DNA of 64,000 bases from Cydia pomonella (GCF_033807575.1 NC_084711.1:14942001-15006000), one strand, 5' to 3'; positions 23,999 to 34,680 are shown, counted from the stretch's first letter. The notes: a model not told the origin generated them from the sequence alone. Numbers and translations are program-made.

Positions 23999-24440
23999 GG
24001 GTACATAGAGTCGGATTAAGCTTACAAACTTATTACTTGACAAAGTGTGAGAATGTCACATTTCTATTAAAATATGTACTTTGTATTAAAGTCGGCATAG
24101 AGTTGGCGTAAACGGACTCAATTAACAGTTTTAATTTTCATTATTCGCTATCCAAATAGGTCCCTGTACGGGAATACTGGGAACCTTACAACATAGATTA
24201 GTGAGAGTTAGGTCAATGCTAACGAAATTTATCATCAGCATCTAAACTTTCGAATAAATTACAAAGCTCTTTATTAAATAACACCTTAATTTCGTGACCC
24301 GACTGTACAAAACCCGTTTCGCAATTTATCGGGGACGTAGATCTAATTTGCATAAACCCCGATAGCCGCACCTCGACCCATTAGGCCAAAAAGACCGAAA
24401 GCCACTAAATAAAAAAGGTACTGTCAGCGACAATCCCTAG
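23999..24440. other. unassigned AT-rich sequence
   Basis: Nothing recognised. Confidence 0.35.
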
Positions 24441-24610
24441 TAATATTATATATAGGTAACGTATGCAAAAGCAACTCTGTATGCCTGTCTGTTTCAAACT
24501 TAAACCACAACCGATTTAGATTAAAGGTATGGAGATAGTTTTAAAGGCTGGGGAAAGTTATATTTAGCAGACTCACGCAGACGAAGTCGCAGGCATAAGC
24601 TTGCCAAATA
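24441..24610 (+). mobile_element. degenerate lepidopteran interspersed repeat (CTGTCTGT...GACGAAGTCGC)
   Basis: AACTCTGTATGCCTGTCTGT, then AACCGATTTAGATTAAAGG and CACGCAGACGAAGTCGCAGG, occur in the order typical of a repeat very common in moths and butterflies, as I recall. The class is uncertain. It is degraded and non-coding. Confidence 0.5.
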
Positions 24611-24645
24611 ACAAAGGATAAACATAAACATAATAACTAAGAGAG

Positions 24646-25062
24646 ATCACACACTAGCGTCTTTTGAGCGTTAGCGTCTAGTTAGGGCTATGGAAAATAG
24701 CGTCGTTGTCAAAGTCAAAGTCAATATATTCTTTATTCAAATAGGCCTTACAATAGGCAAGTACTTTTAAATCGTCAAATTTTACAAATGTCATCTTAAT
24801 CTAAGCAATTTATATTAATAATATCAGAGCAATTTATTGATGCTGTTATTATTGTTCTAAAAAAACATTGAATTATTATAGATATGGTAAACTTAATAAT
24901 AAGAATTTCACAAAAGGATCGTCACACACCAAAATTGTATAAAACACCAAAACAACCAAATTGTATAAATTTGCGCAGTTGCGCCAACGTTGCGTCGAGC
25001 AGTAGTCATAGAGTTGACTAGACGCCGACGATTGGGAGACGCCAGTGTGGGGTGGCCCTAAA
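24646..25062. mobile_element. TIR element (possibly hAT-like) split by an inserted LINE tail
   Basis: The left end at about 24648-24695 (CACACTAGCGTCTTTTGAGC, then GCGTCTAGT and CTATG) pairs with the inverse at the right end around 25010-25055 (CATAG, ACTAGACGCC, then GAGACGCCAGTGTG). About 43 bases align with a run of mismatches. No transposase remains. The middle contains the LINE tail listed next, which is a later insertion. Confidence 0.6.
24711..24900 (-). mobile_element. CR1-like LINE 3' tail inside the TIR element
   Basis: On the minus strand it ends ATTTGAATAAAGAATATATT followed by GACTTTGACTTTG, a TTTGAC tandem tail. A related tail lies at 54462. Such AATAAA plus short tandem repeats mark the 3' ends of one lepidopteran CR1-like (Zenon-type) group, as I recall. 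The 5' limit is uncertain. Confidence 0.55.
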
Positions 25063-25532
25063 ACATCGTTGTCTAACGCACAACGCTGTCTACTTTGACT
25101 TTTTCCGATGATGACAACATTGTAGTAGATTAACAGTCTAATTATTTACTGTCTCTGACCAGTAAAGTGGATGAAACCTTTGTCCATCGGTTTATAGTGA
25201 CCAAGAATATAAACATATCAAACTACTCGTACATACTTTGTTTGCTTTTTACGAGCGGAGGACGCGTCAAGTGCATTCGTTTAGGTACCTATCGGATTAT
25301 TTTTAAAATGCATGTTCGAGGAACATAAAATACTTTGTTAATAAAAAAAACTTTAACATAAGGTAGGTAATACTTATCTACATTTGTACCTAGTTAGTTT
25401 CTGTCAGTGTTTTGAAACGAGCGATGCGTATATAGGTAATTTTGTATAGGTAATAGTAAAAACTATCTACGGCCACCATCGGCATGAGACACATAGAGGT
25501 ATTATAACTATATTCTAGAATCATAGTTAAAA
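25063..25532. other. unassigned AT-rich sequence
   Basis: Nothing recognised. Confidence 0.35.
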
Positions 25533-25624
25533 GGTTGACTGGTAGAAAATGCCTTATAGCATTAAGTTCGCCTTTCGAACTATGTGCTTTCTTTTGTGTA
25601 ATAAAGATTAAATAAATAAATATA
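25533..25624 (+). mobile_element. LINE-like 3' tail with stem-loop
   Basis: It reads GGTTGACTGGTAGAAAATGC, a hairpin AATGCC-TTAT-AGCATT (25548-25563, one mispair), then AAGTTCGCC, TAATAAAG and a TAAA-rich end. It matches the copy at 34586 over its full length. Confidence 0.65.
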
Positions 25625-26077
25625 AAAGCCTAAAATCGAGATTCCGATCTAATTTGATTTTACGATGTCGTTACCGCCATCTGTTGCACGAGACTGACAT
25701 CAACCATGAATTTGAACGCATAAAATTGTACCCTTTAGCGCTAGAATACAACCTCGCGCCAAGTACTAAATACGTTATTATAAATGTAAATCTTTTTAAA
25801 TTACTAATTACATGTGATAAAACTCATATTTCAATGTCAATGATAATGACTCTAAATACATCAATATGCTAAAGGTTAATGTACTCTTTGATGATGTCAT
25901 TAACAAATATAGCGTGACGTTCAGGAAAATCGCATAAAATGGTTTGTTTACCTAGGCATTCGATGTTGTTATTACGTTACCTACTAGGCGGTGCTAGGCG
26001 CGAGTTCGTCTGTTGTGTCATGAACTCAATGTGGCGCAGTCAAGAACGTTCGTTTACACCGTAGCGTCATTCGTGTT
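25625..26077. other. unassigned AT-rich sequence
   Basis: Nothing recognised. Confidence 0.35.
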
Positions 26078-26185
26078 GCGTGTACTAGTGGCCCCATCTA
26101 TCGGTCAATGTCGGCACGAAGATGACGTAGCCGCCACTACGAGTTCGACGCTCAATGGATAGATGGCGCTAGTAGTACGTTGTGT
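26078..26185. mobile_element. MITE-like inverted repeat with CGCCATCTATC arms
   Basis: GTACTAGTGGCCCCATCTATC near the left pairs with GATAGATGGCGCTAGTAGTAC near the right with two mismatches, and the inner GGTCAATGTCG/CGACGCTCAATGG sides continue the pairing. It is non-coding. Confidence 0.6.
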
Positions 26186-26371
26186 TGACAAAACACGTGG
26201 AGCTGTGGACTACATAAATTATACCTACAGCAATTAGAGTTGACCTATGTAAATATTAGCTGAAGTTTTAGTTTATTCATTAAGAAACCTTTCTCCTTGT
26301 AAACCTAAGCCTGTATTAGGTAGGTATGTGGAACAATCAATATAAAATCAGTTAAAATTGAATGAAGGGTG
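26186..26371. other. unassigned sequence
   Basis: Nothing recognised. Confidence 0.3.
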
Positions 26372-26509
26372 TAGAGTCAAACCAAGACAATTCTGCGCCG
26401 ATTTTGATAGCACACGCAGTGCAAGTGTTATACGTCATAATTTCACAGAAGTTTGACGTTTAAGATAACACTCATAAAATCGTTGCAGACTTATATTGGT
26501 TTAACTCTA
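26372..26509. mobile_element. MITE family A, copy 3
   Basis: Ends TAGAGTCAAACCAAG and inverse TTGGTTTAACTCTA carry TA at both edges, the clearest boundaries of the three copies. The inner TTTTGATAGCACACGCAGTG and CGTCATAATTTCACAGAAG blocks match copies 1 and 2. Part of the right arm (TGTGCTATC region) is deleted. Confidence 0.75.
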
Positions 26510-27081
26510 GGTCAATTTTCTAGGGACCAAAATTACCAAAAAGCGTTTGCTAGACTTATGAATAATAGTTTAGTTTTTTCTTTATTAGTGTATTCCTCTC
26601 AGATATATGTTTGCACGATACCGATTGTTTTTAGTGCTTACCTACTACATGGACGCTGTAAAAGTATAGTATTTTGTAACACAACAGTGTCGATACTTGT
26701 AATAGTCAAATAAGTACATATGACTACAAATTTAGTACCCTCTACAGTGTTTTAATAGTTGTAATTCCTATTGAACTAAATACACAACCAACTAGTCAAT
26801 TGTTTTCTGGCAACCAATTAATCCCTTAACCTTACCACATGCGCACAGGCATAAAGTGTAACGACCCTGTATTCTTGCCAGTTTCAAATTAGCAGCGTTT
26901 GAAAGTGATCTCATTGGTCGGGCCATTACTCATCGACTGTCGGACTCCACGTAGCTACTTCTATTATTGGACTGAATTACACAAGAAAAACATCCAGGAG
27001 CACGTAATGACAATTACAACAGAAGAGCGCAACATAATTGTTTTTCAGTACGGAAATCTGATCTTTGGTATTAGTATTATT
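26510..27081. other. unassigned sequence
   Basis: Short open frames only, and nothing recognised. Confidence 0.35.
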
Positions 27082-27219
27082 TGTGACCGCGGCCGGCACA
27101 ACGTCCCACTTTGTCGCTTGCCATAAGGACGCCTTGACAGCTTATTCGTATAAAGATACAAGCAAATCTCGGTCTTATGACAAGTGACAAAGTGGGACGT
27201 TATGCCGGCCGCGGTCACA
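27082..27219. mobile_element. palindromic MITE with GC-rich TIRs
   Basis: TGTGACCGCGGCCGGCA followed by CGTCCCACTTTGTC pairs with GACAAAGTGGGACG and TGCCGGCCGCGGTCACA. The 34-base arms have very few mismatches. The ATT/TTT flanks give no clear target duplication. The contrast with AT-rich flanks is strong. It is non-coding. Confidence 0.75.
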
Positions 27220-27243
27220 TTTTATTTTTAGTTGGTTAATAAA

Positions 27244-27360
27244 GGTTAGCTAGGTGGAAGAGATCCCTTAAAAAATAAGTTCGCCTTTGTACAAATTCAT
27301 TGTATTCCCTATTTGTTATCTACTTGTTTTGTGCAATAAAGTGTTTTACTACTACTACTA
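27244..27360 (+). mobile_element. LINE-like 3' tail with (CTA)n end
   Basis: GTGGAAGAGATCCCTT, then AAGTTCGCCTTTGTAC and TTTTGTGCAATAAAG, ends in ACTACTACTACTA. It is the same family as the minus copy at 46440, but the hairpin is lost here. Confidence 0.6.
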
Positions 27361-28804
27361 TTTTATATTTTTGGTTGGGTAATTTATTTAATTTACAGGG
27401 TAATTATATTGTCCGAGGCGAATCATATTCGAAAATATGTAGAAAGCGTCTGTTCGACTAGAAGAATTTTTTATTCAAGCAGCAATTAGCAGGCAAATAA
27501 CCTTAAGAATCAGTGGCATTATTGGATTTACGTTTGACACTCCTATAGTTATCATATATTATGCTTAGAAGTTAGAACAGTCGTAACACTCGTCACTTTC
27601 GTATTTACATACTTGCTAATAAGCTAGTTGCTCTGCTAAGTAGCTAATTCAAATAATCTTTTCATAGAGATGTAGGTGCATGTTGTAAAACGTCACTTTA
27701 CGCTCTTTGAACTACGACTACAGACAGTGCGTCATTCCTTTCACGCTGCACTTTAAATGGTGGTGCAATTCGGCGACTGCGACATTTGTGAAAAAAAAAA
27801 ATCTAGAATTTCCCGTTTGTGCCAGCGCTTGATTAGTCCATTCATTGAAAAACGAGATGCGTAAAATTGCACTACAAGTGACAGCCCTATTTAGCCAGCA
27901 TAAACAACGCATCCGTCCCCATTGTGTCGCCGGTCGCGCCCTCTGTCCGCGACGGAGCGTGACCGATCAACAATAGACGTTCTGTAATTAGTCGCCTACA
28001 GATAATAACGTATTTTACGCTTAATTAACATCAACCTTCGGTATTATGTGATATAATATACCTAGATGAAAATGTAGTACAACGCCATCTAGATCAAAGG
28101 GGCGGAATTTTTATGTGTCGTAGAATCAGTTAAAATATTTAGCGCAAATATATATGGTACTCAGTACTTAAATTATACACGTTGTGTTTTTTCGTTATCC
28201 TTTATGCAATATGAATATCGTAGTAATCTTATAGGTACCTATATAATATTTAGGCCTAGATGCAACTGCCTACATTATGTTTAAGTATTTGATTACTACG
28301 ATTTAACAAGATAAACCTTTAGCATATCATTTAGAAAATCTTTCTGAAATTAAGAAACTCCAACTAAGAAAATTAAACATTGATTGCAACATGAATAATT
28401 ACGTCGGTAAGAGATTGGAAAGCAATAACGAGATAAGTGCAGCTCGCTTAATCTCAAACTCGCTACTGCTTCACAGTTTCCCACATTATGTACTTTATTA
28501 ACATGCAAAAAGGTTTATTTTTCAATGTTATCATCAAGTAATATAGAGTTTTCAGAAGTGAGTCGGTTGCCTAGTTTAAATAAGAGGGCGGGATGGCGGT
28601 TACCCGCAGCTTTCTACCGATTTCACCGAGATGTTGGCATGTTCCTTGTTTACTTGAGTAGGTAAATATTGTTTACATTTGTAAACACCACTTTAATGTA
28701 TTGATGGTTTTATACACTGTGGTGGTGTCTGTTATTTTTGTATATGTATATTTAGAATATTTAAACGTGCTTTTGGGCCAAATAAATTACGTTTTTTTGC
28801 CGAA
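27361..28804. other. unassigned sequence, CpG-richer at 27900-28000
   Basis: No gene or repeat is recognised. The 27900-28000 stretch (GTCGCCGGTCGCGCCC, then ATCAACAATAG) is compositionally like the 8.6 kb block and might be regulatory. Confidence 0.3.
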
Positions 28805-29170
28805 TTATTTTCCAGCAAGCTGGAAATCGCTTTAATTTAATGCATTTATATTATCAGAGTTTGCGCAATTCTAGGAGGAATGCAAAAATGTTTGTTCTTC
28901 TTCAGTTTTTTGCGTGTTATTCGAATAATCTGACGGAAAATTTGCTCTAATCATGATGAAAATTGATATCTGAGGATCCGCAGGAGGTCCTTTAAATTGA
29001 ATTTGTTATCAAAATAGTCAAAAATTACCGCAATTTTGTATTTCTTTATTTTTGGTATGAGCGTGTTAAACTTATTTTCACCACTGTCTGATCCAAGGAA
29101 AAATGTATAAGTATCCTCAAGGCTCCCAAAATGTATGAAACTGTTTCCAGCTTGCTGGGAATTAAAGCCT
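28805..29170. mobile_element. inverted-repeat element with CCAGCAAGCTGG ends
   Basis: TTTTCCAGCAAGCTGGAAAT at the left and the inverse GTTTCCAGCTTGCTGGGAAT at 29146-29165 bracket about 330 bases. AGCTGGAAAT(C/A)G and TTTAAT recur at 46277, which suggests a dispersed family. It could be a non-autonomous DNA element or a chance pair within a larger repeat. Confidence 0.4.
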
Positions 29171-29929
29171 CAAAACGCTTTTTTTGGATTTGATTGGACC
29201 TTTGGATGGAATATATCACCAAAAGTGACATATTATTTTTATGAAGATACTTGCTTTCAAAGGTTAGAATGGTTCTTTTCAGTATCCTTGTTTGAAAACA
29301 GTCCTTAATGACTGTACTATTGCAGCAAATTTCCATAATATATTTTCTAATAATTAGTTTTTCAAATAGCTACATCATCTTTTAGACTTTTTTTTCTTTT
29401 TGTTTACTTACGTTTTCACTTTCACTCGATTTCCTTTTCAATGTAAATAATCAAAGCTTACCTGAAACAACAATTCAGTTGGTTAATTTATAAATATATG
29501 TATCTTACGCCTCTAGATATATAAAGTTCCAACAGCAATCCACATTGCGACTTAATAACAACACAATTTTATTAATTCTAACACTAACAAATAATAGCGA
29601 CCGTCGTGCAGCGTAGCTCAATGCTTCCCAAAGGGGATTAGTCTACCTAGAATAATATACAGAAGTACTCGAACCGTAAAGTAGAATAGAACGGGTACCG
29701 CATGCAGACACGTTCCAGGACGGTTATTCCAAACCCTTACCGAGCAATTGCTTCGTAGTAACCAGTAAATGTGATCTTTGATCGTACAGAAAAGATACAG
29801 GAGTCAATTCATAGACTGGTTTCCGAGAGGCTTCGCTTGGCAAGCGATGTGTATCAGCCCCGGTCTATTGTGGTGGGACGAAAGATTTAGAAGCTGTGCG
29901 TACTGAAATGGCGCGATATCTCACTAGCA
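29171..29929. other. unassigned AT-rich sequence
   Basis: Nothing recognised. Confidence 0.35.
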
Positions 29930-30133
29930 GGCCAATTCGAATGTGCACCTAACATCAAACCGATATTTGAATCACATTGGAATCATATCAGTTAGCTATC
30001 ATTCGCGCGGGCGTCTCGCTCGCACTAATACATTTACGGTCAAGTCAGAGCGAAATGAATGCGCGAATGACCGGTAACTGGTATTATTCGAATATTATTC
30101 AAATATCGTTTTGAAAGTGCACGTTCGGAATGG
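29930..30133. mobile_element. MITE-like long inverted repeat
   Basis: The left arm CCAATTCGAATGTGCAC, then ATATTTGAAT, CAGTTA and CATTCGCGC, is mirrored by GCGCGAATG, TAACTG, ATTCAAATAT and GTGCACGTTCGG. About 100 bases per arm are alignable with many mismatches, so this is an old copy. It ends about 75 bases before the LINE reverse-transcriptase homology begins. Confidence 0.6.
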
Positions 30134-30152
30134 ACTGTAGGTATCGTACAAT

Positions 30153-31130
30153 TTGTTTCAAGTATTGCCAAATAGAACAGTGAATGCAATAAAAACAATG
30201 TATAACGTGCTTTCAGCGACCCTTTTTCTGCTCCACATAAACGACCTGCTGAAACCAGGTACGTTCGGATATGCAAATGACACTACGGTTGTTGAAAGCT
30301 ACATACCCAATTCACGAGCTAGTGCAGTCCAAATACAGTCGCTTAGGGAGGCAATGGTCGAACGCATGAACGTGTCACTAAAGGCAGTGTCCAATTGGGG
30401 TGAAGCCAATTTGGTCTCGTTCAATGCTAGTAAGACTCAGGCGTGTCTTATCTCCGCCAAACGGAGTCCTTTCCATCTGACTCTTACTTTCCGAAATGTA
30501 TCCCTTCCGATAACCGACCATCTTGAGCTTCTCGGAATCTCGCTGACTTCGAAACTCAACTTCGGCCCGCATATCGAGTCGAAAGCACAGTTAGCAGCAA
30601 AAAAGCTGGGCATCCTCAACAAGGTGAGGCAGTATTTTACACCTAGGCAGCTGCTCGACCTTCACCTAGCACAAGTGCGATCGTGTGTGGAATACTGTTT
30701 ATATCTGTGGGATGGTTCAGCAAAATACCAGCTTGAGGGGCTCGAGTCAGTCGAGAGGAGAGCCAAGAGAATCATTAATGATGACGATCTGACGAATGCT
30801 CGACTCCAAAGTCTGGAGCATCGTCGCAAAGTTGCCAGCCTAACGATCTTTTACAGAATACATTTCGGAGAGTGTGCCGAGGAACTGCACAACCTTATTC
30901 CTCCGTCCCCATTTCACCATCGGACTACCAGACAATCGGCACTCCGGCATTGCTTCATGGTAGGTATTCCACAAATACGCATGAAGCGTTTTGCTTCAAC
31001 ATTCCTTATGCTAACTGCCAAGGAGTGGAATGCCCTGCCCGAGTCTGTGTTTCCGCATGACTACAATCTGGGTCTCTTCAAGGCTAGGGTAAATAGGTAT
31101 CTCATAGGTAAGCGTGCTCCACCGTAGACC
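30153..31130 (+). pseudogene. LINE reverse transcriptase, C-terminal part, dead catalytic box
   Basis: A 324-codon open frame, of which residues from about 19 on are reverse transcriptase: TLFLLHINDLL (motif B side), GYANDTTV at residues 39-46 where the active box is YADD, then HLELLGISLTSKLNFGPHI, KLGILNKVRQYF, QVRSCVEYCLYLW and the C-terminal LFKARVNRYLIG. The first catalytic Asp is Asn42 (codon AAT at 30276), which should abolish polymerisation. The fingers domain and endonuclease are absent. The first ~18 residues come from flanking DNA, so the ATG is not a real start. The frame is otherwise intact, so decay is moderate. Confidence 0.85.
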
Positions 31131-31200
31131 GCATCATCACTTATCATCAGGTGAGATCGTGGTAAACGCCTGCCTATCTTTATATAAAAAATATATATCT
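30207..31200 (+). mobile_element. 5'-truncated non-LTR retrotransposon (jockey/CR1 group)
   Basis: The element enters within the reverse transcriptase (VLSATLFLLHINDLL), runs to the natural C-terminus and continues into a 3' tail containing CATCATCACTTATCATCAGG, then CTGCCTATCTTTATATAAAA. The same tail appears on the minus strand at about 60410-60500. Truncation at the 5' side is the usual outcome of incomplete target-primed reverse transcription. Confidence 0.85.
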
Positions 31201-32410
31201 TTATACATATATATAAAAAAGTATAACCTACCTACTGGAAAATAGCCTACCTAAATCCATTTTGATCTATAGAGAATGATTGCATTTAGCCGACTACAGA
31301 CCTGATTAAATCAAGTATGATATTCTCTCTGATAAGGAAAAAAATATTTTCAAGGGTAACATTTTATTGTCTGTCAGTTAAATCCCAATCCCAAGAATTT
31401 TAACTGTTTACTCAGACGACAAAGCGACAACTTGGCCTACAATGCTGTAAAAACTGTCATTGTAATTTTTAATCGAAATAACCATGACGGAAAATTTTGC
31501 GTGTTGCCCCTACCGCTAACATTCAAAGAGTAATTGAAAGATATATAAATGACTAACACCATGATTAGACATCTGCTATCCAACAAATGTTACCCACTTA
31601 TCGCTAAGCACTTACTCCTTCCTAACCACTAATCACCTAACACATGTTGGCTATTAGAAAATCTTGTAACAAAAGGCGGCTATCTTTGAAGCAATTTGTA
31701 GGGCATTTTCTGCGCCGCTGCGGTTGGGAAATGGCTATTGTGTGGGATTCAATCAAGGGAGTCTGCCCTTGCACCTTTGTTCGCTTGTAATCACCCAATG
31801 CAGCCGTTGGTGGTTCCAGTAAGTATACGAATCTATTGTCATTGAAATTTCGCAGTGGAGTCTTGAGATATACTCGTATTTCTCGTATCTTGCAGCACTT
31901 TATAAAAGTGGTACTTCAAAAAATCTTAGGTATAAAATCAAGAATCGGAGCGCGTCAACAACATGCATGAAGTTTTCGATAGCTCACCTACATCAAAAAT
32001 CCACCACCACAACTACCAGTTACCTACAACTAATGATTTCAATTTTAATAATGCCCCTGACAATACAGTATTAGATATACTCGTACTTTCTAATCTTTGC
32101 ATCTTGAAGTCAGTCTGTGTATAAATCAGTCTTTCTTTGCGAAGCTGTTTGTATGCATTCACGGACACAAATTTATGTTATCAAATATCTTCGAAACGGA
32201 TCGACCAATATACCTAGTCTCATATACTTAGTTGTAGTGCATCAGTGATAGTTCCTTCTTATATACGTTTTATTTAAGTCAATACATCGAGCTGTTATTT
32301 AATTGTCAGTTTCTAAATTCAGTGTTATAACTAAGGATTATTCACAGTATAAGAAAAGTATACAAAATTGTTGCCCATCCGTATTTCCTTTTAACTTTAC
32401 GTTTACCAAT
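31201..32410. other. unassigned AT-rich sequence
   Basis: Nothing recognised. A possible trace of the CTGT/CGAAACGGATCGACC repeat class lies at about 32110-32215. Confidence 0.35.
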
Positions 32411-32429
32411 ACCGTCTGTTATAGATCTA

Positions 32430-32712
32430 GTGGCTGAACCTAACATCATGGGAAAAAATAAATCTCATAGACTCTGTTGGTTGGGCCACCTTGAGAGAAT
32501 GGATGAAGATCGGAACGTAAAAAGAGCGTACCTGGGTCGCCTAGCAGGAAAACGTCCTATCGGACGCCCCAGGTATCGCTGGAGCCACGTGGTGGAGGCG
32601 GTTCCGCGCGAACTTTGAGTCAAAAATTGGCGAGGAGTCGCACATGATTGAGAAAAGTGGCGCTGTCTTGTGTCAGAGTCTCAATATGGGTAGCTGAGCC
32701 AGCGGAAGTAAG
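32430..32712 (+). pseudogene. RTE-like LINE, C-terminal remnant
   Basis: The frame contains LCWLGHLERMDEDRNVKRAY and GRLAGKRPIGRPRYRW, the conserved WLGH..RM....KRAY...GRR..GRPR.RW end of RTE-like ORF2 proteins. In-frame stops follow at 32616 and about 32673, but the homology continues (NWRGVAHD, EKWRCLVSES). GGGTAGCTGAGCC and GGAAGTAAGT mark the 3' end. All catalytic domains are missing. Confidence 0.75.
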
Positions 32713-32872
32713 TTTGTTAAACATAATTTTGCAATTTAACGTTGATTCCTCCAACAACCAACCATAACACTTACCCTCTTATTTACCCGTGTTTATAGAA
32801 AGGGAAAACATGCACAGGTAAACATTATCGAATGCATTGCGAAACTCTCGAACGTTCCAGCGCGCAAGCGGG

Positions 32873-33261
32873 CCGCGTACCCTTGAATACGGATGAGGCG
32901 TCATGCGTTATGCATGCTGCAGCTCTCTCTCAAATATCCTTACAATATTGTAGCCAAGTGTTTGAGAGATAAGTGCAGGTTAAATCAGATTTCAATTTGT
33001 AAGATGATAGAGATCTTCAAGCAACAGATCGTGTCCTTGGCCCTGTCTGTCAGACAAACATCATGTTATGAGAGCGTCTGATCAAACAAAGTTTAAAGAA
33101 AGTTAGTTAGGCCGCGTACTCACTTATCAAATATTTTGAATAAAGTGGTTGGAGAGATAATTGCAGGATCAAATCTCAGTCTTAATTTTTAAGATGGAAA
33201 AGAGATTGATAGCCTTAAGTGCAACAGAAAATGACATAGCCTTTAGTTTGTGTGTCAAGGT
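32873..33261. repeat. diverged direct duplication, about 195-bp offset
   Basis: TTTGAGAGATAAGTGCAGGT and TTGTAAGATG..AGAGAT (about 32960-33015) recur as TTGGAGAGATAATTGCAGGA and TTTTAAGATG..AAGAGAT (about 33155-33210). GGCCGCGTAC precedes each unit (32872 and 33111). No coding is present. It may be two tandem copies of an unknown repeat. Confidence 0.55.
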
Positions 33262-33436
33262 ATGGGGGAACACGGAGCACAGTTAAATTGCCTGGGTAAG
33301 TTTACTAGTGGCATCTAATTACTGGTTATATTTAAATGGCCTGGTAATAAGTAATTGTATAACTTGTCGATTTATACTCGACATATTTTGGTCCGTTTCG
33401 AGGTTCATCTGCAAGCACTCTACCATGAGTTTTATT

Positions 33437-33555
33437 CGGCCTTAAACGCTAGCGTCGGCGTCAACTCAAACACAAAGTATCTCGCTTGCACCAATGTCAT
33501 TACGAGGGAGATACGCTAGCAAATAGGTATGTCAGTGTCAAACACTTGATAAGGA
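33437..33555. mobile_element. MITE family B, diverged copy 2
   Basis: CGCTAGCGTCGGCGTC, then AAAGTATCTCGCTTGC, faces CGAGGGAGATACGCTAGC and GTATGTCAGTGTC. The core is the same as at 22878 and 43488 but with more substitutions. Confidence 0.45.
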
Positions 33556-34163
33556 AACAGAGCAACATGTGTAGTGAATGCACCGCGAATACTTGACTTT
33601 TTCCATCCCATTAACCCAGAGCCAAAAGTTCACCGGATATTTAGCTTACCGTATTATATTATTATTTTATTTTTACCACTGTTTTATTTTTCGCCAATTA
33701 GATAGGTAGATGTCTACTTATTTATCGTAAGAGCAGTAAGATGATTTGCCAATTGAAAACTAAAGAGCAGTCGTTAATAGTCTTAGTTTATGTATTTATA
33801 CAGTAGAAGGACGTACAAGTATTCAGATCAATAGCTATTAGATTTTAAAATTCATTTTCATGAAGCCTGATTTTCTCGAAAGACTATTGTTTCAAGAATA
33901 TCAATCTTGAGTTGCTTCAATAGTCTCTTAGGTATCGTGTCAAAAGATTCGCTTGAGGAAACGAATATGAGAAGAATATGAGAAAGGGAATGTAAGAGAT
34001 GTCTAACAAAGATAGTACGGTGTGCGCGTGTGAGTGACGTTGTTTTCAATTGTAGTGTTAATATTTAATAAATTCTCTGTGTTTGTATATGTATAAGAAA
34101 TATGGCGAATTTTATTTTGCACATTTAAAGTTAATCACGACATGTTGTCGTTACGTCCTTAAG
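33556..34163. other. unassigned AT-rich sequence
   Basis: Nothing recognised. Confidence 0.35.
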
Positions 34164-34436
34164 TAGGGTGGTCCTTATTTCGTCGAAATTGTATTTTTCT
34201 ACGGGGCTATCTACCACTAACAACCAATGTTATTTATTCAGAATTTTTAAATACATTTAAGGAGTCGTTACCGTACTTTGAAAATTCGGAAAAAAAATCG
34301 TTTTTTATTTAGATTTTTAATTGTGAAACTACAATTCAAAGTGTATTTGATGTCCAATTTTTTTAAGTGGTAAATATTATTACATAAAGCGGGTGTCCTG
34401 TAGAAAAATAACTTCGACGAAATAAGGACCTCCCTA
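34164..34436. mobile_element. 273-bp TIR element with TA target
   Basis: TAGGGTGGTCCTTATTTCGT and CGAAATTGTATTTTTCTAC at the left are matched by the inverse GTAGAAAAATAACTTCG and ACGAAATAAGGACCTCCCTA at the right. The ~38-bp TIRs have about four mismatches, and TA lies at both edges. This points to a non-autonomous Tc1/mariner-like element. The interior is AT-rich and has no transposase. Confidence 0.75.
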
Positions 34437-34585
34437 GTCTCCATGGAGGCTTTCTCTATCGACAAAACAATGAACTACGGCATAGCGTTGCGAGTGTATA
34501 TCTTAGTAGTGATTTAGGTAACAAAGTCTACAAACACCAAAAAAGTATAAATAGTCTTCGCTTAAGTTAGTAATAATTACTATAA

Positions 34586-34680
34586 GATTGACTGGTAGAG
34601 AATGCCTCATGGCATTAAGTCCGCCTTTTGTACTATAAGGTTTTCTTTTGTGCAATAAAGATTAAATACATAAATAAAGG
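34586..34680 (+). mobile_element. LINE-like 3' tail with stem-loop
   Basis: GATTGACTGGTAGAGAATGC, the perfect hairpin AATGCC-TCAT-GGCATT (34601-34616), AAGTCCGCC, TTTTGTGCAATAAAG and a TAAATA-rich end. It is the best-kept copy of the family. Confidence 0.7.

Noticed and set aside
30040..30276. 78-codon minus-strand frame
   Set aside because: It spans the inverted repeat and the start of the LINE on the opposite strand, so it is a shadow.
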